From the NCBI GenBank assembly GCA_043802345.1, contig JAZDLC010000002.1, positions 1 through 5,692 of the forward strand: a DNA stretch of 5,692 nt, read 5' to 3'. The stretch is from JAZDLC01 sp043802345 (GTDB lineage Bacteria; Planctomycetota; B15-G4; JADJEK01). This document shows, one piece after another, positions 1 through 5,509 of this stretch. A model generated the notes under the pieces. That model did not search any database. It saw only the letters and a list, made by a program, of their open reading frames with translations, and was not told the origin of the DNA. Position 1 is the first letter of the stretch; each line of letters starts with the position of its first letter. The position numbers and the translations under genes are program-made.

Positions 1-2
1 AG

Positions 3-38
3 GAGAAGAGGAGGCAGCGAGAGAAGAGGAGGTAGCGA
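3..38. repeat. 18-bp tandem direct repeat, two copies
   Basis: Copies at 3-20 and 21-38 are adjacent and differ at one position (C15 versus T33). The unit is almost pure purine. Its length is a multiple of three, so in any frame it would encode a six-residue repeat. Frame 2 stays open from the window edge to a TAG at 113-115 and would give an acidic, Ala-rich repeat (EEEAAR, EEEVAS) followed by an unrecognised tail. Frame 1 stops at 55-57 and frame 3 at 33-35. It may therefore be the 3' end of an upstream gene or simply non-coding leader. I do not recognise a protein, and the left edge of the window may cut off more copies. Confidence 0.75.
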
Positions 39-50
39 GTTTGAGAATCG

Positions 51-121
51 CTCGTGACACAGGCTGGCTTTCTCGTGGGAAGGCCAACAAGCCTGAAACC
101 CAACCTCACGAGTAGTGGAGG
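51..121 (+). promoter_or_regulatory. Structured leader RNA with alternative pairing to the pduC ribosome binding site
   Basis: By eye this segment folds into three nested stems. The outer stem is 51-57 with 106-112 (CTCGTGA/TCACGAG), the middle 60-64 with 91-95 (CAGGC/GCCTG), and the inner 65-72 with 79-86 (8 bp, one G-U, 6-nt loop). The 3' arm can instead pair with the Shine-Dalgarno region: 104-107 with 118-121 (CCTC/GAGG), plus 108-109 with 115-116 around a bulged G117. A second CTCGTG at 72-77 also competes for 107-112. The two states would free or hide the ribosome binding site of pduC, which is the usual layout of a translational switch. No ligand, factor or known family is recognised, and no U-tract follows, so it is not an obvious terminator. 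The structure is seen in the sequence; the regulatory role is inference. Confidence 0.4.
117..121 (+). promoter_or_regulatory. Shine-Dalgarno site of pduC (decides the start)
   Basis: GGAGG at 117-121 lies 7 nt before ATG 129-131. This strongly favours that ATG over the in-frame GTG at 54, which has no comparable upstream site. The protein beginning at 129 also matches the family N-terminus (SKRF near residue 2, then an N-x-DG motif) and the family length. Confidence 0.85.
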
Positions 122-128
122 ACACGCG

Positions 129-1796
129 ATGAGCAAGCGACAGAAGCGCTTCGAGGTGCTTGAACAGCGTGCGGTGAACAAGGACGGCTTCATCAAAGAG
201 TGGGTCGATGTCGGCCTGGTCGCGATGGACAGCCCCAACGACCCCACTCCCGGGATCAAGATCAAGGACGGCAAGGTCGTGGAGCTGGACGGCAAGAGCC
301 GCGAAGCCTTCGACATGATCGATACGTGGATCGCGAACCACTGCATCGACACGTCCGTCGCCGAGGAGGCGATGGCGGTGGACTCGCAGGAGTTCGCGCG
401 CATGCTCGTGGATATCAACGTCCCCCGCTCCGAGGCCGTGCGCCTGTCCGTCGGAATGACGCCGGCCAAGATCGTGGACGTGCTGAAAAGGCTGAACGTG
501 GTCGAGCTCATGATGGCCATGCAGAAGCTGAGGCCGCGCCGCACGCCTGCCAACCAGGCTCACGTGACCAACCTGAAGGACACGCCCGCGCTGCTGGCAG
601 CCGACGCGGCGGAAGCGGGGTATCGGGGCTTCGCCGAGATCGAGACGACCGTCGGAATCGGGCGCTACGCTCCCATGAACGCCCTCTCCCTGCTGGTCGG
701 CGGGCAGGTTGGCCGCCCGGGGATGCTTTCCCAGTGCGCCGTCGAGGAGGCCCTCGAGCTCGCCATGGGCATGCGCGGGCTCACGCACTACGCCGAGACG
801 GTGTCGGTCTACGGGGCGGACCAGGTGTTCGTGGACGGTGACGACACGCCGTGGTCCAAGTCCTTCCTCGCGTCCGCCTACGCGTCGCGGGGCCTCAAGA
901 TGCGGTTCACGTCGGGGACGGGATCCGAGGTGCAGATGGGTTATGCCGAGGGCAAGTCCATGCTGTACCTCGAGATCCGCTGCGTCATGATCACCAAGGG
1001 CTGCGGTGTCCAGGGGCTCCAGAATGGCTCCATCAGCTGCATCGGCGTTCCGGGAGCGGTGCCGTCCGGCATCCGCGCCGTGTTGGCCGAGAATGTCGCC
1101 ACCGTTCTGATGGACCTCGAGGTGGCCTCGGGCAACGACCAGACGTTCACCCACTCCCCCATCCGGAACACCGCTCGCATGCTCATGCAGTTCCTTCCCG
1201 GCACGGACTTCGTCTTCTCCGGCTACAGCGCCGTGCCGAACTACGACAACATGTTTGCGGGTTCTACCCACGACTCCGACGACTATGACGACATGCTCGT
1301 GCTGCAGAGAGACCTCCAGGTGGATGCCGGCCTGCGGCCGGTGAAGGAGGAAGACGTCATCACCGTGCGGAACAAGGCCGCGCGAGCGCTGCAGGCCGTG
1401 TTCGAGGAACTGGGCCTGCCCGCGATCACGGACAAGGAGGTCGAGGCGGCCACCTATGCCCACGGCTCCAAGGACATGTCCGACCGCAACGTCCCGGAGG
1501 ACCTGCGCGCCATCGACGAGATGATGAAGCGCGAGACGACCGGGCTGGACGTCGTCCGTGCCCTGGCAAAGCACGGATTCGACGACGTGGCGGGCGGCGT
1601 TCTGAACATGCTGAAGCAGAAGGTCTCCGGCGACTACCTGCAGACGTCGGCGATCATCGATGACCGTTTCGAGGTCCTGAGCGCGGTCAACAACCCCAAC
1701 GACTACCAGGGTCCCGGCACCGGATATCGACTCGAAGGCCCGAGATGGGAAATCGTGAAGGACATCCCACAGGCGATCAGCCCAGAAGACGTGTGA
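129..1796 (+). CDS. pduC: Adenosylcobalamin-dependent diol/glycerol dehydratase, large (alpha) subunit
   Basis: This is the catalytic TIM-barrel subunit. It converts 1,2-propanediol to propionaldehyde, or glycerol to 3-hydroxypropionaldehyde, using the 5'-deoxyadenosyl radical from coenzyme B12. From ATG 129 it is 555 aa, the same as Klebsiella DhaB (555) and PduC (554), and it aligns along its whole length. The active-site residues known from the Klebsiella oxytoca enzyme are all present with an offset of +2: Q143, H145, E172, E223, Q298, D337 and S364. Other family blocks are RRTPANQAHVTN (138-149), DGDDTPWSK (236-244), GLQNGSISCIG (296-306) and YSAVPNYDNMFAGS (366-379). The residue matching V300 of the K. 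oxytoca pocket is I302. The sequence mixes PduC-like features (central barrel) with DhaB-like features (C-terminal GDYLQTSAI, NDYQGPGTGYR), so the substrate cannot be fixed. It is the first gene of the operon, behind a structured leader. The complex is cytosolic (alpha-beta-gamma)2. The family is essentially certain. Confidence 0.98.
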   Translation: MSKRQKRFEVLEQRAVNKDGFIKEWVDVGLVAMDSPNDPTPGIKIKDGKVVELDGKSREAFDMIDTWIANHCIDTSVAEEAMAVDSQEFARMLVDINVPRSEAVRLSVGMTPAKIVDVLKRLNVVELMMAMQKLRPRRTPANQAHVTNLKDTPALLAADAAEAGYRGFAEIETTVGIGRYAPMNALSLLVGGQVGRPGMLSQCAVEEALELAMGMRGLTHYAETVSVYGADQVFVDGDDTPWSKSFLASAYASRGLKMRFTSGTGSEVQMGYAEGKSMLYLEIRCVMITKGCGVQGLQNGSISCIGVPGAVPSGIRAVLAENVATVLMDLEVASGNDQTFTHSPIRNTARMLMQFLPGTDFVFSGYSAVPNYDNMFAGSTHDSDDYDDMLVLQRDLQVDAGLRPVKEEDVITVRNKAARALQAVFEELGLPAITDKEVEAATYAHGSKDMSDRNVPEDLRAIDEMMKRETTGLDVVRALAKHGFDDVAGGVLNMLKQKVSGDYLQTSAIIDDRFEVLSAVNNPNDYQGPGTGYRLEGPRWEIVKDIPQAISPEDV

Positions 1797-1850
1797 GGGC
1801 GTCTGTGGGAACGGAAGTCAGAGCATCCTTCCGCAAAAGAGGAAGAAACG

Positions 1851-2402
1851 ATGAACTCTTCGGCCCTTCAGTTTAGGGAAATCGGCGAAGCAAAGCTTGG
1901 TACCGACAGAGGCGAGGTTGTCATCGGTGTCCCTCCGGCGTTTGGCACCGTGATGACCAAGACGATCATCGACATTCCGCACAAGGACGTCCTCCGGGAA
2001 GTGATGGCGGGCATCGAGGAGGAGGGCCTCAAGGCGCGCTTGATCCGAGTGAACAAGACGGCAGACGTGGCCTTCATCTCCCACGAAGCCGCCAAGCTCA
2101 GCGGGTCCGGGATCGGCATCGGCATCCTGTGCAGGGGCACGTCGGTCATCCATCAGAGGGACCTGGCTCCTCTCCAGAACCTGGAGCTCTTCTCCCAGAG
2201 CCCGCTGGTCGACCTGAAGACGTTCCGCGCCATGGGTCGAAACGCAGCCAAGTACGCCAAGCGGGAGAACCCGAACCCGGTACCCGTGCGCAACGATCCC
2301 ATGGCCCGGCCCAAGTACCAGGGGCTCGCGGCGCTGCTCCACAACAAAGAGGTCCAGTACGTGAAGCCGAACACGCCGAGCACCGAGCTTGCGGTCAAGT
2401 GA
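1851..2402 (+). CDS. pduD: Diol/glycerol dehydratase, medium (beta) subunit
   Basis: This is the second subunit of the B12-dependent dehydratase; with the large subunit it forms the cobalamin-binding interface. It has 183 aa. Recognisable family blocks are VVIGVPPAF (23-31), AGIEEEGL (53-60), KLSGSGIGIGI (82-92), VIHQRDL (99-105), LELFSQSPL (111-119), NAAKYAKRE (131-139) and NPVPVRND (142-149). It is close in length to DhaB medium subunits (about 194 aa) and shorter than enteric PduD (about 224 aa). Only about 22 residues precede the core, so the amphipathic N-terminal peptide that sends PduD into microcompartments is absent. AGAGG at 1838-1842 lies 8 nt before the ATG. The 54-bp gap after pduC holds a weak 6-bp hairpin (1812-1817 with 1828-1833). 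The GIEEEG and NAA-K blocks recur in the product of 4754-5173, as expected because the reactivase small subunit shares this fold. Confidence 0.96.
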   Translation: MNSSALQFREIGEAKLGTDRGEVVIGVPPAFGTVMTKTIIDIPHKDVLREVMAGIEEEGLKARLIRVNKTADVAFISHEAAKLSGSGIGIGILCRGTSVIHQRDLAPLQNLELFSQSPLVDLKTFRAMGRNAAKYAKRENPNPVPVRNDPMARPKYQGLAALLHNKEVQYVKPNTPSTELAVK

Positions 2403-2478
2403 TCGTCGGCATCGGTGCTGAGGAATCCAGGAGACGACAACACAAGCTGGATGCTGCGCAGCCCAGGAGGTAGAGCTC

Positions 2479-2898
2479 ATGGCTCAGAGCAAGCTCGGTG
2501 TAGATGACTACCCTCTCAGCACCAAGAACCCGGACCTGGTCAGGTCAGCGACAGGCAAGGGTCTCGCCGATCTCACACTGGACAAGGCGGTGGCTGGAGA
2601 GATCAGCTTCGCCGACTTCAAGACTCGCCCCGAGACCCTGGAACTCCAGGCCCAGATCGCGGAGAGCGCCGGAAGGCCTCACATCGCAGGAAACCTGCGG
2701 CGAGCCGCGGAGATGACCCGCATTCCAGACAAGCGGGTGCTGGAGATGTACAACGCGCTCCGGCCCTACCGGTCGACCAAGCAGGAAATGCTCGACATGG
2801 CAACGGAGCTGGAGTCCCAGTACCAGGCGCCGGTGTGCGCGGCCCTGGTGCGGGAAGCGGCGGCGACCTATGAGAAGAGAGGACGGCTGAAGAACTGA
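2479..2898 (+). CDS. pduE: Diol/glycerol dehydratase, small (gamma) subunit
   Basis: This is the mostly helical small subunit of the dehydratase, which wraps the large subunit and stabilises the complex. It has 139 aa, like DhaE (about 141); enteric PduE is about 173 aa because of an N-terminal extension. Family blocks are DYPL (10-13), DLTLDKAVAGE (31-41), PETLELQAQIAESAGR (51-66), RRAAEMTRIPD (74-84), YNALRPYRST (91-100) and VREAAATY (124-131). The N-terminus starts directly at the DYPL core, so there is no microcompartment-targeting segment. AGGAGG at 2465-2470 sits 8 nt before the ATG. The 76-bp gap after pduD holds a small hairpin (CTGG 2447-2450 with CCAG 2463-2466, inner GCT/AGC, loop GCGC) that overlaps the edge of this site, but any role is speculative. 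The stop is 2 nt from the TTG start of the next gene, which suggests translational coupling. Confidence 0.96.
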   Translation: MAQSKLGVDDYPLSTKNPDLVRSATGKGLADLTLDKAVAGEISFADFKTRPETLELQAQIAESAGRPHIAGNLRRAAEMTRIPDKRVLEMYNALRPYRSTKQEMLDMATELESQYQAPVCAALVREAAATYEKRGRLKN

Positions 2899-2900
2899 TC

Positions 2901-4778
2901 TTGCGCGGGGAACCCGAGCCCGCGGCCTACGTCGCCGGAGTGGATGTCGGCAACAACACGACCGAAGTCGCCGTTGCCAAGCTGGCGGCCGATGGCGAGG
3001 CTCGCTTCGTCTCGAGCTCGATCGCGATAACGACCGGCATCAAGGGAACTGCCGGAAACGTCGTCGGTATCGTTGACGCACTCAAATACGCACTGAAGCC
3101 GCTGGCCCTGAGGTTCTCGGACCTCAGGGCCGTGCTTCTCAACGAGGCGGCTCCGGTCATCGGCGACGTGGCCATGGAGACGATCACCGAGACAGTGATC
3201 ACCGAGTCAGCCATGATCGGCCACAACCCGGCCACGCCGGGTGGTCGGGGCCTGGCTCTCGGCGTCACCATTCGGCTGGAACAGCTGGAGACGGCCTCTT
3301 CGTACGAGGCCTACATCGTGATCATCCCCGGTGAGACGGACTTCGAGGAGGCCGCCCGTCTCCTGAACCGGGGAATGTCGACCGAGTTGCGTATCGCCGG
3401 GGCCATCGTCCAGAAGGACGATGCCGTCCTGATCCACAACCGACTGGACCGGCCGATGCCCATCGTGGACGAGGTGCAGGAGATCGGCCGAGTTCCCGTG
3501 GGAATGCTGGCCGCGATCGAAGTTGCAGCGCCCGGAAGATCCATCGAGAGGCTCTGCAACCCCTATGACATCGCCACCCTGTTCGCCCTGGATCACGAGC
3601 AGACTCGAGAGGTGGTACCCATCGCGCGAGCCCTGACGGGCACGCGCAGCGCGGTGGTCATCCGGACTCCCCACGGCGACATTCAAACGCGCCGGATCCC
3701 CGCCGGGAAGCTCAGGCTGATCGGTTCCCGGCGGGAAGCCGACGTGCGAGTGGAGGACGGAGCCGACGCCATCATGGCCCACGCGGGGAAGGTCGCCCCC
3801 CTGCTGGAGATCCAGGCGGAACGGGGAACCCACGTGGGGGGCATGTTCGAGCACGTGCGCACGGTGATGGCCGACCTCACGCAGCAGGCCGTCAGCGCCA
3901 TTCGGGTCCAGGACATCCTGGCGGTGGACACCTTCAAACCGCAGCGGGTCATCGGAGGGCTGGCCGGAGAGTTCTCCTTGGGAAACGCCGTGGGGTTGGC
4001 CGCCATGGTCGAGGCCGACAGGATCCCGATGCTGCGCCTCGCCGGCCGGTTGGAGGAAGAGATCAAGATACCGGTGGTGATCGAGGGAGTCGAGGCCGAG
4101 ATGGCCATTCGAGGCGCCCTGACCACTCCCGGGATCAAGCCGCCGTTGGCCGTCCTCGATCTCGGGGGAGGATCCACGGACGCGTCCGTCATCAACCTTG
4201 CGGGGGAGATCCGGAGCGTCCACCTGGCGGGAGCGGGGGACATGGTCACCCTGTTGATCGATTCGGAGCTCGGCCTGGGGGATCGGAACCTCGCCGAGAA
4301 GATCAAGCACTACCCCCTGGCAAAGGTCGAGACGCTATTCCATCTGCGGCACGAGGACGGATCGGTCGAGTTCTTCCATGAGCCCCTTGATCCCCGCCTG
4401 TTCGGGCGGGTGGTCGTGGTCACCGACGAGGGTCTCGTTCCCCTCGAAACTCGGGAGCCGCTGGCCAAGATCACCGCGGTTCGGCGGCAGGCGAAGCAGA
4501 AGGTCTTCGTGAGAAACGCGCTTCGCGCGCTGGAAAGGGTGGCCCCTGCCGGGAACATCCGGCTCCTCAGCTCCGTGGTCCTGGTGGGCGGCTCAGCCCT
4601 CGACTTCGAGATACCCCGCATGATCACCGACGCCCTGATCGACTATGCGGTCGTGACTGGCAGGGCGAATGTCCGGAGTGTAGAGGGACCCAGAAACGCA
4701 GTCGCAACGGGCCTCGTGCTTGCCTACGCGGAAGAGAAGAAGGGAGGAGAAGAATGGACTGCTCCACGCCGGCCGTGA
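2901..4778 (+). CDS. pduG: Diol/glycerol dehydratase reactivating factor, large subunit (actin-like ATPase)
   Basis: This is the ATPase subunit of the reactivase, a chaperone-like factor that binds inactivated dehydratase, releases damaged cobalamin and lets fresh adenosylcobalamin bind. It has 625 aa from TTG 2901; known DdrA/PduG/DhaF proteins are about 605-610 aa. Motifs of the Hsp70/actin-type fold are VDVGNNTTEV (14-23, phosphate 1), DLGGGSTDAS (420-429, phosphate 2) and LVGGSALDFE (561-570, adenosine). Family blocks include VAMETITETVITES (90-103), IGHNPATPGG (106-115) and EGPRNAVATG (595-604). T112, D173 and D190 match the Mg2+ ligands reported for the Klebsiella proteins. The TTG is 2 nt after the pduE stop. 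It has no clear ribosome binding site of its own at normal spacing (the nearest purine run, AGAGG at 2878-2882, is 18 nt away), and the in-frame CTG at 2895 is a less likely alternative. Initiation probably depends on coupling to pduE. The start is uncertain by a few residues; the identity is firm. Confidence 0.96.
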   Translation: MRGEPEPAAYVAGVDVGNNTTEVAVAKLAADGEARFVSSSIAITTGIKGTAGNVVGIVDALKYALKPLALRFSDLRAVLLNEAAPVIGDVAMETITETVITESAMIGHNPATPGGRGLALGVTIRLEQLETASSYEAYIVIIPGETDFEEAARLLNRGMSTELRIAGAIVQKDDAVLIHNRLDRPMPIVDEVQEIGRVPVGMLAAIEVAAPGRSIERLCNPYDIATLFALDHEQTREVVPIARALTGTRSAVVIRTPHGDIQTRRIPAGKLRLIGSRREADVRVEDGADAIMAHAGKVAPLLEIQAERGTHVGGMFEHVRTVMADLTQQAVSAIRVQDILAVDTFKPQRVIGGLAGEFSLGNAVGLAAMVEADRIPMLRLAGRLEEEIKIPVVIEGVEAEMAIRGALTTPGIKPPLAVLDLGGGSTDASVINLAGEIRSVHLAGAGDMVTLLIDSELGLGDRNLAEKIKHYPLAKVETLFHLRHEDGSVEFFHEPLDPRLFGRVVVVTDEGLVPLETREPLAKITAVRRQAKQKVFVRNALRALERVAPAGNIRLLSSVVLVGGSALDFEIPRMITDALIDYAVVTGRANVRSVEGPRNAVATGLVLAYAEEKKGGEEWTAPRRP

Positions 4779-5173
4779 TCCAGCGAAGCGAAGAGGAACG
4801 GCCGGCTGTCTGGATCCTGGCCTGCCCTCCCGTGCCCGAGCGCATAGTGTGGGCCATCCAGTGTGGGCTGGAGGAGGAAGGGATTCCCGCCGTTCTTCGA
4901 AACGGGCCGGAGGGTCCCGCGGAAGCCCTGGCGAAGCAGGCCGCCGAGGGGTCGCCTCTCGCCGTGGGAATCGGCGTAAGCGGTATCGAGAAGCTGGTGG
5001 CCGTGCGCCTCCGGGAGCTGCCGGGTGGTCGCCCGCTGTTTGAGCTGGCGGCTGAGACGTGCAGCATCGAGCAGTTGCGCCGAGTGGGCGCGAACGCCGC
5101 TCGGCTCGTCAAGGGGGATCCGCTCGCGCACCTGGATGACCTGGCCTCCAATGCCACCGCGGAAAGGGGGTAG
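4754..5173 (+). CDS. pduH: Diol/glycerol dehydratase reactivating factor, small subunit
   Basis: This is the small partner of the actin-like reactivase. In the known mechanism it shares the fold of the dehydratase medium subunit and swaps with it to open the enzyme and release damaged cofactor. It has 139 aa, somewhat longer than the usual 112-125, with extra residues at both ends. Core blocks are CGLEEEGIPAVL (37-48), SPLAVGIGVS (67-76), RPLFELA (93-99) and VGANAARLVKGDPL (111-124). E41 matches the glutamate reported to complete the Mg2+ site with the large subunit. The medium-subunit homology is visible within the window: EEEG is at 40-43 here and 56-59 in pduD, and GANAARLVK here matches GRNAAKYAK there. 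GGAGG at 4743-4747 lies 6 nt before the ATG, and the gene overlaps pduG by 25 bp, so the two are translationally coupled for 1:1 assembly. It is the last gene of the operon. Confidence 0.93.
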   Translation: MDCSTPAVIQRSEEERPAVWILACPPVPERIVWAIQCGLEEEGIPAVLRNGPEGPAEALAKQAAEGSPLAVGIGVSGIEKLVAVRLRELPGGRPLFELAAETCSIEQLRRVGANAARLVKGDPLAHLDDLASNATAERG

Positions 5174-5175
5174 TC

Positions 5176-5194
5176 GGCTGATTGCTCATCAGTC
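5176..5194. other. Short hairpin between convergent genes
   Basis: 5176-5182 (GGCTGAT) can pair with 5188-5194 (ATCAGTC) with one G-U pair and a 5-nt loop, starting 3 nt after the pduH stop. No T-run follows on either strand, so it is a weak terminator candidate at best. No better terminator is visible after pduH. It overlaps the stop codon of the - strand remnant. Confidence 0.25.
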
Positions 5195-5479
5195 CATGCC
5201 CCACTCATCGGGCAGCCTGCGAGCCGCCCTCTGCAGGAGGCCCGACGCCTCGTAGATGCGGCGCATCGGGCCCATGATCAGCCCAAACGTGAAGTCGGCG
5301 ACAGGGATCGCCTCGCGGCCGACGGTATAGGTTACCGGGATGCCGTGCTGTGTCGCCGCGGCGACATCGACAGTGGCGTCCGGGCCGCCGCGTGTGCTGG
5401 AGATCAGGGCCAGCTTCGAGTTCGCCTCGATCGTCTCCGCCGAGACCGGCTCGTTGCAGCACCCGGGTCCCTGGACGTA
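5189..5479 (-). pseudogene. Remnant of a D-isomer-specific 2-hydroxyacid dehydrogenase (N-terminal substrate-binding part)
   Basis: Reading the - strand gives about 96 residues ending at TGA 5189-5191. They include EPVSAETIEAN, LALISSTRGGPDATVDVAAA, HGIPVTYTVGREAIPVADFT and GLIMGPMRRIYEA. This matches the N-terminal catalytic domain of the phosphoglycerate/2-hydroxyacid dehydrogenase family, roughly residues 50-135 of a protein usually 310-340 aa long. The family's typical arrangement is clear: ARGG/TRGG, then VD, AA..GIPV, a TPGR-like turn and VAD/VAE. The NAD-binding Rossmann domain (GxGxxG) and the catalytic Arg/Glu/His region are absent, as is the N-terminal first strand. There is no in-frame ATG, GTG or TTG before the conserved part, so it is probably not expressed as such. 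The frame is the same as that of the synthetase upstream, with only that gene's TGA and about 11 arginine- and glycine-rich codons between. The family call is fairly good, the pseudogene status is an inference, and an assembly join is an alternative. Confidence 0.6.
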
Positions 5480-5509
5480 CCGGCGGACGCGCCGGCGCCC
5501 CGCCCCCGG

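Noticed and set aside
41..69. Sigma-70-like promoter from TTGAGA at 41-46
   Set aside because: No TATAAT-like -10 element lies at a suitable spacing, and the region is better explained as leader RNA. No convincing promoter was found in the window.
51..121. Classical cobalamin riboswitch
   Set aside because: GGGAAGGC at 77-84 resembles part of the conserved core, but the matching GCCACTG, the B12 box and the upstream aptamer stems are not visible. The window edge limits this judgement.
54..128. In-frame GTG at 54 as a start giving a 25-residue longer large subunit
   Set aside because: It lies inside the leader hairpin and has no good ribosome binding site, while ATG 129 has GGAGG at 7 nt and gives the exact family length and N-terminus.
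1812..1833. Hairpin CGGAAG/CTTCCG between pduC and pduD as a terminator
   Set aside because: The stem is only 6 bp with a 10-nt loop and has no T-run; a terminator inside this operon is unlikely.
1818..2480. Long open frame on the - strand opposite pduD
   Set aside because: It is a shadow of the GC-rich coding strand; the + strand product has full-length family homology.
3207..4310. 367-codon open frame on the - strand opposite pduG
   Set aside because: Its composition (rich in His, Gly, Asp and Arg) is typical of antisense shadow frames, and pduG is unmistakable on the + strand.
4624..5208. - strand open frame covering pduH
   Set aside because: It has no recognisable domain, lies antisense to conserved pduG/pduH motifs, and is in a different frame from the dehydrogenase remnant.
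5205..5462. 85-codon - strand frame starting at GTG 5462
   Set aside because: It is Arg/Gly-rich and out of frame with the dehydrogenase-like sequence, which occupies the same DNA and has clear family motifs.
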